DNA of 64,000 nucleotides from Euglena gracilis. Taxonomy: Eukaryota > Euglenida > Euglenophyceae > Euglenales. Shown here piece by piece: positions 27,635 through 64,000 of this stretch. Position 1 is the stretch's first letter, and every line of letters starts with the position of its first letter. The position numbers were made by a program, and so were the translations under genes. The stretch is from contig CP154954.1 of the NCBI GenBank assembly GCA_039621445.1, positions 18,648,642-18,712,641 on the forward strand, read 5' to 3'. The notes beneath the pieces were generated by a model, which made no database searches, was not told the DNA's origin, and was given only the letters and a program-made list of their open reading frames with translations.

Positions 27635-28801
27635 ATCAGCCAAGCGCGGAAGATTAGGATTCAACATTTCGCCTTGAAGCCCGCGTTTCCAAGCTTTTTC
27701 TTTTTTTTTCTTTTTTTTTGAGATAATTTGGGCCAAGCTACCAATCGGGATGGTCCACATGAAATTTTGTGCCATCTTCACGGTTCATGGCAACACCACG
27801 ATTCCTCGTCCGCCTGTACAATTGTCGCAAGCGCTGATTGCCATCCTTCCTCAGGATCGGACTGGAAGACATGCAACAAGTAGGGAAGGTTGTTTCAAAG
27901 ACATGTCCAGTTTTGGCGAAACGATTTTTTAAAGTTCCTGCACTTGTACAACCAGAAGCAAAAGAGTTCGGCGTCTTTAAAGTGTACATTGATGGGCAGA
28001 TGTTCGCATGGCTTGTCATGGATCGCCCAGGGTGTGTCTGCTGCTTCAATTGAAGTAAAAATTCATCTCAATTTGGGGGCAATCCAACTTTGTCCTCTCC
28101 GTTTTTCTTGATTTCAAGAAAGAATTGCCGATTCTTTGGGAAGAAGGTTGGACAGTTTTTTTTCCCATTTCAAATCAAAGTCAAATTCTGACTTTTAATT
28201 TCAAGGCAAATGCAGGTGGCTTTTTTCCATTCCAAAAAAGCCCATTCAAAATTGAACACCCTGACCTTTGCATGAAAAAAAAAATTTTCATTGCAACTGA
28301 TTGTTTGGGTTCGATTAATCCAAATCAATCGTTCGAGGTGGATTTGTGGCAACATTTTTGATCTTAAGTCAAAACACAAACGGGTGAGTCTTGTTTTTGG
28401 GAGTGAGGAATAGAGTGTTAAAATTATTTTCAGAATTGGCACGATTGTGCAAAGATCTTCCAAAAAGCTTTAGTGCAAAGCAGACCTCCTTGACAAAAAA
28501 AAATGCATTTTTTTGCAAATTGCAAAAAAAAAATGCCAATTATGCAACTTGCATATCCCTGGTTTTAGCCCAAAAATGTCAACCCCGCAGCAGGGAGGGG
28601 GGTTCAAACAGTCGGGGCGACCACGCAAAGCGCTGGGGACGAAAAATTGCTTCCCAAATTTGCCGAAAATGCCATTTTGCTGCAAAAAATATTCAGTGCG
28701 AAGCGAAGCACCCCCCCCAGCTCTTTCTGTATGGTGCCAAATTCTTCTGTGGGCCATTTTTCAGCATCCCGGGACAATGGGAAGCAAGGAAAGGTATTTT
28801 C
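27635..28801. other. No firm gene; AT-rich with short ORFs
   Basis: A pyrimidine tract (27689-27719) is followed by short frames on both strands, for example plus-strand FGVFKVYIDGQMFAWLVM near 27970, that look protein-like but match no family I know. 28090-28560 is AT-rich low complexity. The right edge meets a type-A element. Confidence 0.3.
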
Positions 28802-29715
28802 TTTAAGCCGGCGTTTGAGACGCCGGGCTCAGGACAGAACCGGCGTCCCCCCCCACGGGCTTCCGGACGCCGGTTCTGTCCTAAAGCCCGGCGTTAGGAA
28901 CGCCGGCTTTGTCCAAAGCCCGGCGTCCGATTTTCATTCCTAAAAATGTCACCAAAAGTGCCCAAAAGTGGCCCTAAGGTGCTAGTATGAGTGTTTCAAC
29001 CATCAAGGACAATGAATTTTGCCATCTGGGGACCACTAGGGTGGATATCCAAATTTGGTGAAAATTGGCCCAGATTTGGAAATAGAGTACCGTGCAGCGT
29101 GGAAAGATCTGATGAGCACCGCTGGTCGTCTGTTGAAAAGAGCTTTCGATCGAGGGGTAACTTGGTACCCTAACGTTGCACGCAGCCCGAGATGCGCTCG
29201 CGATGGTCGGATCGGCCAGAATCTGAGTCGACAATTGTAGCAATCTTCAGTGACTTTTGGTTTAAGATGCTGAATAAACCCTACAGAAACGTTTTTTCTC
29301 TTCGAATCGACCACCTGAGGGGTCCTAGGGGGCACCAGACTTGTGAAATTAGGATTTCCCAGTGACAGAAAATAAGAGCTCCAGGCGACGTGGCTGAATT
29401 TTGTGGTGATCGCCAGTCGTCTGATGAAAAGAGCTTTCGATCGAGGGGTGACTTTGTACCTGGACGATTGACACAGCCAGAAATACCCTCGCGATCGCCG
29501 GAATTTGGTGAAGTGCAAAGTGGTGTGACATTGCAGATAAGTGGTCGGAGATTGGTCCTGGGAGTGTCCTTTGGCCGAAGGTTGGGGACGCCGGTTCTGT
29601 CCTGAGCCCGGCATCTCTAAAACGCCAGCTTAAACAAGAGGTGGCAGACGCCGGTTCTGTCCAAAGCGTTCTGCCCGGCGTCCGGAACGCCGGGCTTTGG
29701 ACAGAACCGGCGTCC
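28802..29715. mobile_element. Type-A palindrome-armed element, most complete copy
   Basis: A 914-bp element. The left arm (28802-28938) is identical by eye to 8209-8345. The core carries two 'gagctttcgatcgagggg' blocks in the same orientation (about 29140 and 29430). The right arm (29541-29715) is made of opposed GACGCCGGTTCTGTCC motifs. No ORF. Target duplication not resolved. Confidence 0.7.
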
Positions 29716-30472
29716 TCCACCTCTTTTTTGTAGTAGAAACTCACTTCACAATTGCGCAACTGAACAAAAATTCAAGAATTCTTCTTTCCTCCAAAAAAGT
29801 TTATCTTTCACCTTTTTGTTTCCTGCTTCAGCAAGAGTGAGAATGCAATTGGACTGGATTTCCAAGACAGCATCATGAAGGTGTGCTTTATATGTGTGCA
29901 TGCATGCATGTATGTATGTATGTATGTATGCAGATATGCATGATTCATGTGTGCATGTACGTATGTGTATGTGTGCATGTTTCATTTTACTAAATTTCTG
30001 ACTCTGCCATTCGGAGGGTGACGGATGATTTCCAAGGGATTAGATGCGCCAAATAACTTGGGGGAGGTCCAAGACTAAAAACCCCTGATCAGGGCAGAAC
30101 GGGAAGGCCTGGTGGGGGTGGGTCGACCCCCCCCACCCACCACAGCATTTTCACCGATTTCGGGAAAACGGGCATTTTGGCCAGAAAATTTTTGATTTTT
30201 TTTTGAAAAATGAACTCAAAACATATGATTTTTTTTGATGGAAAACCACATTTTTTTCTCAAAAAAAAAATCTCAAAAAAATCAGGGTAAAAATTGGTAG
30301 TTTTCAGGAGAGGGGTGAAAAAAATGAACTTCAAAAAAAGTGGACCAAATTTTGCCCCAGTCAAATTTTATTGACATTTTCTCTTTGAAAAATTTTGGAC
30401 TTTTAATGGCATTTTTACTTCAAAAACCTCTCAAAATCAAAATTTTGAGAAAATGTTGAATTTTTGGAAGTA
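29716..30472. other. Spacer with a TGTA microsatellite, no gene
   Basis: 29890-29970 is a degenerate (TGTA)n/(TGCA)n tract. The remainder is A/T-run-rich. At 30090-30130 'gggaaggcctggtggggg' is the inverse of sequence at the right edge of the insertion at 39675-40072 and at about 54800. Confidence 0.35.
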
Positions 30473-30674
30473 ATACGGCTGGTGTTGGCACAGTGTCTAG
30501 AGAGAAAGGGTTAGGGTCAGGGTTTAGGGTTAGGGTTAGGTTTTTGGGTTTGGTTTAGGTTTAGGGTTAGGGTTACGCAGCCCTAACCTAACCCTAAACC
30601 CAAACTCAAACCCAGAACCCTAACCCTAAACCCTAACCCTAACTCTCTAAACCCTGTGCCGACACCAGCCGTAT
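30473..30674. repeat. Telomere-like (TTAGGG/TTTAGGG) foldback
   Basis: A roughly 200-bp inverted repeat: ATACGGCTGGTG at 30473 and CACCAGCCGTAT at 30663-30674 enclose TTAGGG- and TTTAGGG-type units on the left and the complementary CCCTAA/CCCTAAA units on the right, meeting at a short 'acgcagc' loop. Confidence 0.75.
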
Positions 30675-31299
30675 CTTCTGACCCTGTTTTGTGCTTTCCC
30701 TGTCCATCAATGACCCAAAGTACATCAGTGACCCAAAGCAGGCCAAAAATAGGTGTGGATCGACCTGTTTTGCCGTGGATCGACTAACAGACAAGTACCG
30801 GGGGTGGGAATTTTCGGCCGTTTCGGGCACTTTGTCCAGTCCCTTCTATTCTTTGACGCCATGAAGCCCACCGGGATTCGGAATTCATTTGCCGTATGTT
30901 GTGGGGTTGTTATGGTATATTCCCGAACACCTCTGTTCGTCTTATTGATAGATGCATGCCGAGGATGGTTCAATGGACAACATACCCAAAAGCTGGCATC
31001 TTAGTTGTTCCTCTGGGGCTGAAGGGGGGGGAGTTTTCGCCCGTTTCGGAGCCTTTTGCAAAACCAGGAAAATTCCCAAAATTCAGGGGGGGAATTTTCG
31101 GGGGGGGGGGGCCAATTTACGCCCAAGGACTGTAAATTCTGAGTCAAAAAAAAACCAATTTTTTTATAGTAATTGTTTTGGGGCGCTGCTTTTGCCGTGT
31201 CCTTTTTGGGGTTGGCTGGGCACAGTTCCAGCTGGGTGTAGAAATAGAGGGCTCTCCCAAGGTTTTGGAAAAGAAAATTCTTATAAATAACGTGACCCC
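30675..31299. other. No gene seen
   Basis: Mixed sequence with G-runs near 31024 and 31092-31110. The short plus-strand ORFs have no domain. Confidence 0.3.
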
Positions 31300-31545
31300 C
31301 CCCTATTTGTCCCCCCCCATAATTGGCCAGAGCCCAGGTGGCCAATTAGGGGGGGGGGTTACTCATTTCAAGGGAAAATGCCTTTATTCGGGTGTTTACG
31401 GGGGTTCGCGACTATGATGGACGGGGTCCAGGTGGCCAATTGGGGGGGGGGGGGTAGGGGTACCCCCCCCCGATTGTCCCCCCCCCTAATTGGCCAGAAA
31501 GGGGGTCCGGGCCGCCCGGAGGGCGGCCAAATAGGGGGGGGGTTG
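31300..31545. repeat. Poly-C/G-bracketed 'aattggcc' repeats
   Basis: Units of C7-8 plus 'tatttgt', 'ataattggcca' or 'gattgt' are followed by their complements (gccaattaggggg, gccaaatagggggg), with a GCCGCCCGGAGGGCGGC palindrome at 31511. Same plan as 700-956. Confidence 0.5.
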
Positions 31546-31719
31546 GTATTTGTTCTTCTTGAAGCAAATTCGCTGTGATTCTTTTTGATTAACCCCCCCC
31601 CCAAACAACCTGGCGGGGTGCCAGGTTACTGGAACGAAGTTTGCCTGAAAAGGGGGGGTGCCAGGTTTCTGAAACCATCTTTTTGGGGGGTAGGTAGGGT
31701 GGGTGGATCCGGTTGAGCC

Positions 31720-33060
31720 GGTCCTAGGCGGTAGACTGGGGGGGGGGGGGTCCTGGGTGGTCGGCCGACTAGTCGGCCAACCACCCAATTGGTCGGCTCC
31801 CGGATCTGGCCTGGGGGGGGGGGGGTTGTGGGCCGACCCTAGGGTCGGCCCACGGTCGCCAAAGGTCGCCAAAGGTCGCTATGGGTATTTCCTACTCAGT
31901 CTTTTTTTGCCATGTAGCGGCGTAGGCAACTGTTCCAGGGCCCTAAAAAAAAAAATCCCTTGTGTGTGCAACTCCTTTTGTGTGTAAGTTGCGCTAATTT
32001 GCCGTGGAGCGCATTTTTTGACATCGACCCACCCACGACCTTTGGCGACCATGGCGACCGTGGGCCGACCCTAGGGTCGGCCCACAACCCCCCCCCCCCC
32101 CAGGCCAGATCTACCCCCCCAATTGGTCGGCCGACTAGGCCTGGTCGGCAGCTAGTCGGCGAGACAGGGGGGGGGGGTCCTGGGTGGTCGGCGGATTAGT
32201 CGGCCGACCACCCACTCTAATGTAGTTACGGGCCAGTCTCGCCGACTTTTTATGAAGAAAATTGTATGCAAACTAGTCGGTGGCTAGTCGGTGGTCATAA
32301 AAATGGTGTGTGGCGGGCCCAAACCACCCGGAAATGGTCCGGATGGATCCAAATAAGTGCCTTACACCAACAGGAACACCCTCAGATGGAAATCTTTGGT
32401 CGGTGGGGGGTCGGTGGGCCCTTGGTGGGGTCCGGAGGGGTAAAAAAAAACCAATGATGAAACAGGGATTACATGAAAATCCTTCAGAAATGCAAGCATT
32501 CTGCATCAGGACAGGCTGAAAACTCCCCCTTCCACCCCCACCCGAGCCCAGATAACAAAATCCCTTCTATGTTGGCAACATACTGGGGGGCTAAGTCGTT
32601 TTTGTGGCTCACTTTGGCATAGGCGGGGGGCCCCTCAAATAACAAAATCCCTTCTATGTTGGCAATATACTTGGAGGGCTAAGTCCTTTTTGTGCAAATT
32701 TTGACTTATATATTGAAAATCCAACGAGGAGAAGTGTTCTTTTACCAAAAGTGGCCCAAAATGGACATTTTGCCCCCAGTTTTTTTGCATATTCACCCCC
32801 GACTGGGGGGTTCTGGAGCCATTTGGGTGGGTTTTGACTGGTTTTGGGTTGATTTTTCTCAGGGGGGGGGGGGGCTTAAAAGTCGGCGAGACTGGCCCGT
32901 AACCACATTAGAGTGGGTGGTCGGCCGACCACCCAGGACCCCCCCCCCCTGTCTCGCCGACTAGCTGCCGACCAGGCCTAGTCGGCCGACCAATTGGGTG
33001 GTCGGCCGACTAGTCCGCCGACCACCCAGGACCCCCCCCCCCAGTCTACCGTTTGCCACT
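31720..33060. mobile_element. 1.34 kb long-TIR transposon with 9-bp duplication
   Basis: Flanked by a perfect 9-bp direct repeat GGTTGAGCC (31711-31719 and 33061-33069). The roughly 180-200 bp TIRs contain CGGTAGACTGG, GTCGGCCGACTAGTCGGCC, 'cctgggtggtcgg' and 'gtctcgccgactttt'. The left TIR is interrupted by the 325-bp element at 31795. The interior carries two copies of 'aacaaaatcccttctatgtt' (32553 and 32642), related to the 77-bp satellite of the 5.1 kb element. It is non-autonomous. Confidence 0.78.
31795..32119. mobile_element. 325-bp deletion derivative of the 5.1 kb element, nested in a TIR
   Basis: Same ends as 8849-13927 (GGCTCCCGGATCTGGCC and GGCCAGATCTACCCCCC), a variant of the gggccgaccctag palindrome, GGTCGCCAAA pairs, and one remnant of the 77-bp unit. 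It is flanked by a 9-bp duplication CAATTGGTC (31786-31794, 32120-32128). Confidence 0.8.
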
Positions 33061-33107
33061 GGTTGAGCCCCCCCCCCCCAGAGGGGGTCCCCCAGGGGGG
33101 GTGGGAT

Positions 33108-33988
33108 CAGGCTTGTGCTTAAGGACCGGGGGGGGGGGGGGAACTGGCTGGCCACAGGGGGGGGGGGATGCAACTTGCATAATTTGCATTTTTTTGCATA
33201 ATCGGCTTTTCCCGAAATTTGCATTTTTTTGCATTTTTTTTGCATTTTTTTGCATAAAATATTTTCCCCGGAAAAAAATTTTGTAGTTGGTTGCCATATG
33301 TTTGAATTTTTTTGCATATTTTTGCATTTTCTACATAAAATATTTTGCCCTGGAAAAAAATTTTGTTGTTGGTTGCCATATTTATGGATTTTTTTGCATT
33401 TTTTTTGCATTTTTTTTTGCATAAAATATTTTGCCCTGGAAAAATTTTTTTATCTTATCTTATCTTAGGCAGCAAAGCTCTGTTATATTCCAGCTTTTTC
33501 TCAGGTTTTTCATGCAAGTTGCATTTTTTTGCATTTTTTTGCATTTTTTTGACTTGCATAATTTGAAGGGCCCAGTTGCATTTCCCCCCCCCCTGCTGGC
33601 CAATTGGAAAAAATGGACTAGCCAGACCCCCCCTCCCCCCTGGCGCTTTTTCCTCCGGCGCTGCGCGCCGAGGTGGAAATGAGGTTTTCAATAGGTTTTT
33701 GGCTGATTTTGTTCCAAAAATTCCCAAAAATGGCCAAAAATGGGCATTTTTGGCCATTTGTGGGGGTCCCAAAAACCTTTTGCGCCGTTCACTGGAAAAA
33801 AAAATTTCCACTAGCTGGGGTCTGCAAGCTAGCCCTGCTAGCAGACCTCCCCGGGGGGGGGGGGGGCTTAAACCAGACAGAAGCCAAAGTGCATCTAAGG
33901 GGGGGGGGTCTGCTAGAAATCCCACTAGCCAAATTTGGACTAGCTGCAGTCCAGCCTCCGGTACTGCAATCCCTTAAGCACAAGCCTG
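33108..33988. mobile_element. hAT-type non-autonomous element, perfect TIR and TSD
   Basis: Perfect 17-bp TIRs CAGGCTTGTGCTTAAGG/CCTTAAGCACAAGCCTG and a perfect 8-bp duplication GGTGGGAT (33100-33107, 33989-33996). The 881-bp interior has tandem 'ttttttgcat' blocks and three copies of an 80-odd-bp unit containing 'aaaatattttgccctgg' (33250-33450). No transposase. Confidence 0.88.
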
Positions 33989-34509
33989 GGTGGGATATAC
34001 TTTTCGGCACCGAAGGCGCCAAAATTCTTTGAAAAAGGGTGCTATTTTTAGCGCTCAAGAATCTCAATTTGGGGGGGGTTCATTTTTCCCCGCTTTTGGG
34101 CATCCCCGTGTGCCACCTTGCAACCCCAGCGCTGTTTGGGTCATTCTCATTGAATTCAGTTCAATGGGTGCACATTGTGACGCCAAGTGTGCTGAGTGGT
34201 AGTGTCCTGCCATGCATGGGTTAACTCTGTGGTGCATGGTTACACCTAACAACTTTTTTTGTACTTCACACCGGATATTTTTGCACTTCTTGTGCACTTT
34301 ATCTCCAAAATGGTTGCACCTTATCCCAAAAATATTTGCCTCCGTTCCGAAAATTTTTGCCAGGCGTTTTGTACTTTGCGCTGAAAATTTTGCATTTTGA
34401 CAAATTTTGCCCAAAATACGCCCAAAAATTTGCTTCAAGGTGGCAAAAAAAAGTTTACCAAGAACACCCACATTTTTACAAAAAAGCCTTCAAATCCATA
34501 TGTCCAGAG
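33989..34509. other. No gene seen
   Basis: AT-rich sequence with short ORFs only. It separates two hAT-type insertions. Confidence 0.3.
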
Positions 34510-34812
34510 CAGGCTTGCGCTTAGTCGGGTGCCTACCCCACGGGGGGGGGGGGTGCTAGGGGCAGGCACCCCATAGCACCCGATCCGACCCCCCCCGGGG
34601 GGGGGGGTAGGGTTTTGGGGGGTGCCTGCCCCTAGCAGGCACCCCCTTCCAACCCCGGTGCCGAAGGCCCCGGGGGCCCGGAAAAGGCCATTTTCAATGA
34701 AAATTTTCTGGGTCCGGCCCGGACCCCTATCCCCCCCCCCCCCGGTGCCTGCTAGGGGCAGGCACCCTATAGCACCCCCCCCTCCCCCCCCCGGTCGGTA
34801 AGCACAAGCATG
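34510..34812. mobile_element. hAT-type MITE, 303 bp, perfect TSD
   Basis: Ends CAGGCTTGCGCTTA and TAAGCACAAGCATG, related to the element at 33108, with a perfect 8-bp duplication GTCCAGAG (34502-34509, 34813-34820). The interior contains opposed 'gtgcctgcccctagcaggc' blocks and G/C runs. A partial copy lies at about 47235-47311. Confidence 0.85.
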
Positions 34813-35164
34813 GTCCAGAGCTGGCAAATTCTTTTTGACCTTCACTCAAATATTTCTATTTTTGCTGAGGGGAGGCAAATGAGAACGCCCAAAAGGTCTT
34901 GGAGAAGGATGCACAAAATCTGAGAGAAATGGTGCAAAAATCACAAAAATGCAAAAATTACTCGAAGAGGGGTCCCGGCTGGAAAATGGCGGAAGGGTGA
35001 GGAAGCATGAGGAAAAGAAGGCAATCCAACATTTAACCAACTTTTGTCCCTGCCCCCCTGCCAGGTTATTTGGGCCCTTTTTTCAGCATCGTAAAGGAAT
35101 TTTGCCGAAAAAGCCGGGTCACATGCCAGTCACTGGAACCATCTTTTTGCCCCTCCCCCCGCTA
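34813..35164. other. No gene seen
   Basis: Purine-rich DNA with a short plus-strand frame; no domain and no repeat recognised. Confidence 0.3.
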
Positions 35165-35725
35165 AACCCAAATATAAGACACCCCTCACTATAAGACACC
35201 CCCCAAATATAAGACACCCTTTGGGGATTTTTGGGCCGACACCCAAATATAAGACACCCCCCAAATATGAGACACCCCTCTACTTCTCCAAATATAAGAC
35301 ACCCCCCCCCCATGAAAGGCCTTCCACAGTGAGTGTGGAGCAGCAAGTCACAAGGCGCGATGAAAACAACCAATGCACGTCCAGTCTACGGCTTTTGGGT
35401 GAAGCAGGAGGTCAGAAGCAACTGCTTTTTGGATGTAGCAGAACAAGGATGAGAATCTACTGTTTCGAACAACAAGAAAACGACCAATCTGCAAGTGGTG
35501 ATGAATGCCTTTCAGACAAACGTGCCAGTGTTGTACATGTGAAGGTACGAGGGCATTAGAACAACAACATACTTGCTGGAAAAGTGTCCAAATATAAGAC
35601 GCCCTCAGTCATCCACCTGAAACCCAAATATAAGACACCCCCCCCCAAAAAGACACCCTTTGGCGAAATTGGTCGACACCCAAATATAAGACACCGGTGT
35701 CTTATATTTGGTGGGGGGGGGGGGT
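35165..35725. repeat. AAATATAAGACACC repeat clusters
   Basis: Two clusters (35168-35310 and 35588-35712) of 'caaatataagacacccc' units with a few inverse copies, separated by about 280 bp of unrelated sequence. They may be the two ends of one element. Confidence 0.5.
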
Positions 35726-36273
35726 AAGTTATTTGTCCACTCCCAGGAGCAAGGGCCCCAGGTTTTGGGAGGGGGGTTATGGAAGAGGCCAGATGCAACC
35801 GAGATAAAGAGTGCATTCACACACCCTGAAGTATTTTTAAACTTTGTGTTTTCGAAACTCCTATATTGAAAGTTGACCACCAATCCAACAACCTCAACCC
35901 CAACTCAAGCACTCATTTGGGAAGATAAGCACCACGACGAAAATGTTGGTCACCCCCGGCACCAGAGATTTCAATCAAGCTTAAACAAAAATGCCACACT
36001 GATAGGAAATGTCTATTGTTTAAGTATTTAGTGGTTCTCATAACATCCTTTCACCCTGAATCTCAGGACAAAAAAAGCCAACGAAGCAGCTGGAACAGCG
36101 TTGAAATTAAGAATGAGTTAAAAACCTTTTTTTTTTGATGTTTTGAATGCGATGGTCCAAGGATTCTTTTTTTTTGCAGGAAATTGTGGAATTTGCACCC
36201 TGTTTTTTTGGGGAAAATATTGGTTGCAGATTATTTTTGTTAAGGACCGCTCCACCAAAAAGTATTATTTTAG
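35726..36273. other. AT-rich region upstream of first recognised MFE exon
   Basis: No ORF recognised. One or more N-terminal exons of the downstream gene may lie here (for instance after the 'tttttttgcag' acceptor at 36171-36179), but I cannot identify them. Confidence 0.3.
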
Positions 36274-62453
<26,180 letters not shown>

Positions 62454-62605
62454 GTGAGGTGCGAACTGCTGCAGAGATTCCTTTTGGACAGAATATAAAA
62501 GGCCGAAAATTGTTTCAAAAAAAGACAAATGGCAGCTGCATGGATGGGAGTAGAGGGTGACTATACTCTGACAGCATTATTATACATGACTAAAAGGTAG
62601 AGATA

Positions 62606-64000
62606 CTGGCCGGGAAATGGGGCGAGATTGTGACGTGGATGTGTATATGAATGCAGAACTGCAATGGTGTCAACAAAGGGTGTCTACACGGGCCAGAATG
62701 GGTTTGGAGGGAGCCCAACCTGGGACGAAGGGTTGGGGGACGGGCAGTTGCTGAATTGGTGTTGGCGGGGGCGGACGGATGGTGTCCTCCTGGCAGCGGT
62801 GATGACCCCCAAGTCCCCAGAGTCATCGCATGATGGATGGTCAAACCTCAGAGAAGTCTGAGCTGCCCCCTGGAAGATTGTTCCCGGTTGGGCGGGGTGT
62901 GGGCTGGGCCGGGGTCGGCATTGGTTTCGCTTTTAGCGCACACGAAATCGCACAGCACAACAGGTGCGCACGCACACGGGCGCAGAGACACAGACCCAGA
63001 CCCAGGCGGGAAGGGGGGTTGGGGAGGAGGTGTGGTAACCAACCTGCATGGGGGCTCGATGATGCCAACCCACAAGTCTTCTGCTCTGTAATGCACATCT
63101 CAACTTGGTCGATGCTACTGAGGCCCCTGGAACACCTGTTTGGTCGTGTTCCCGCACGACAGGTGATTTTTTTTTCCAAGGCTGATTGGGGCCCGTCCTT
63201 TTCTGTTACAGCCTGCGCATTGGACGGGTGACGTTGCTGGCTGGAAAATGGGGGTTGAGAGGGCTGGCCGCGGGGTGTGGCTGCGTGGAATGGCGGCTGT
63301 TTTGGCCGCAGTCACTCCAGCGAGCAGGAGGCAGGGCCATGGGTGGTTGGCTCACCACCAACTGCGTGTTGGTGGTGAGATTTTTTCACGCAAAAAAAAG
63401 CATATTCATCCACACCCACAAACACTGTGTGGTTGTGGGTTGGTGTGGGGGGGAGGGGTTGGCAGCCTTAATATCCTCCAGCACGCCAATCCGATGGTGC
63501 TGCTGGCCGGAAAATGGGGCGAGATTGTGACGTGGATGTTTACAGGAATGCAGAACAGCAATGGTGTCAACAAAGGGTGTCTACACGGGCCGGACTGGGT
63601 TTGGAGGGAGCCCAACCTGGGACGAAGGGTTGGGGGATGGGCAGTTGCTGAATTGGTGTTGGCGGGGGCGGACGGATGGTGTCCTCCTGGCAGCGGTGAT
63701 GACCCCCAAGTCCCCAGAGTCATCGCATGATGGATGGTCAAACCTCAGAGACGTCTGAGCTGCCCCCTGGAGAATTGTTCCCGGTTGGGTGGGGTGTGGG
63801 CTGGGCCGGGGTCGGCATTGGTTTCGCTTTTAGCGCACACGAAATCGCACAGCACAACAGGTGCGCACGCACACGGGCGCAGAGACACAGACCCAGACCC
63901 AGGCGGGAAGGGGGGTTGGGGAGGAGGTGTGGTAACCAACCCGCATGGGGGCTCGATGATGCCAACCCACAAGTCTTCTGCTCTGTGATGCACATCTCAA
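62606..64000. repeat. About 0.5 kb duplication with 897-bp spacing
   Basis: 62606-63103 and 63503-64000 are near-identical direct copies (for example 'ggggcgagattgtgacgtgg' at 62621 and 63518), the second running off the window edge. The ORFs in both copies are the same frames repeated. The spacer (63104-63502) has no recognised exon. Confidence 0.85.

Noticed and set aside
27838-28053. Plus-strand ORF with FGVFKVYIDGQMFAWLVM as a gene
   Set aside because: Short, without a recognised domain or splice context, and opposite another equally plausible minus-strand frame.
30473-30674. A chromosome end or telomere fusion point
   Set aside because: Both sides continue into ordinary DNA, and the repeats are enclosed in an extra non-telomeric inverted arm.

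Overview
The window comes from a eukaryotic nuclear genome, most likely a unicellular alga or other protist. It carries a multi-exon gene with GT-AG introns of up to about 4 kb, a tyrosine-recombinase retrotransposon, many non-autonomous DNA transposons with target-site duplications (TSDs), long homopolymer C/G tracts and microsatellites. I saw no bacterial operons, Shine-Dalgarno sites, tRNA or rRNA genes. I cannot name the species.

Layout. 1-357 is the 3' end of a PHD-finger gene. 358-8208 is repeat-rich intergenic DNA with palindrome-armed elements, a hAT-type insertion and coding remnants. 8209-14290 is a three-level transposon nest: a palindrome-armed element split by a GC-armed MITE, itself split by a 5.1 kb element with long terminal inverted repeats (TIRs), a 77-bp satellite array and minus-strand ORFs. 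14291-20264 is more repeats, including a 1 kb hAT-type insertion. 20265-26120 is a DIRS-superfamily (PAT/Ngaro-like) retrotransposon with split direct repeats in the order Gag, tyrosine recombinase, reverse transcriptase, RNase H. Its Gag region encodes two 2A-like 'NPGP' ribosome-skipping motifs. 26598-27634 is the minus-strand 3' end of a non-LTR retrotransposon ORF. 27635-36273 holds further elements, several with perfect 8- or 9-bp TSDs.

From 36274 to at least 62453 runs one plus-strand gene for a multifunctional fatty-acid beta-oxidation enzyme (enoyl-CoA hydratase plus 3-hydroxyacyl-CoA dehydrogenase, HADHA/FadB/MFE type). I located 19 exon segments by conserved motifs. The reading phase closes at every junction except one, where a 398-bp hAT-like insertion with an 8-bp TSD interrupts the coding sequence. 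About 626 residues are in the window; the extreme N terminus and the last C-terminal domain are not seen. Its introns hold most of the repeats on the right side, including two 2.7-3.0 kb elements with CTTAGGCGG ends, 5-bp TSDs and arrays of GCGCAAATGCGC hairpins. 62454-64000 contains a roughly 0.5 kb duplication.

The strongest candidates for something new are the 2A-bearing tyrosine-recombinase retrotransposon, the transposon acting as an intron inside a conserved exon, and the CTTAGGCGG hairpin-array elements. All homology statements come from reading motifs by eye; no search or alignment program was run.
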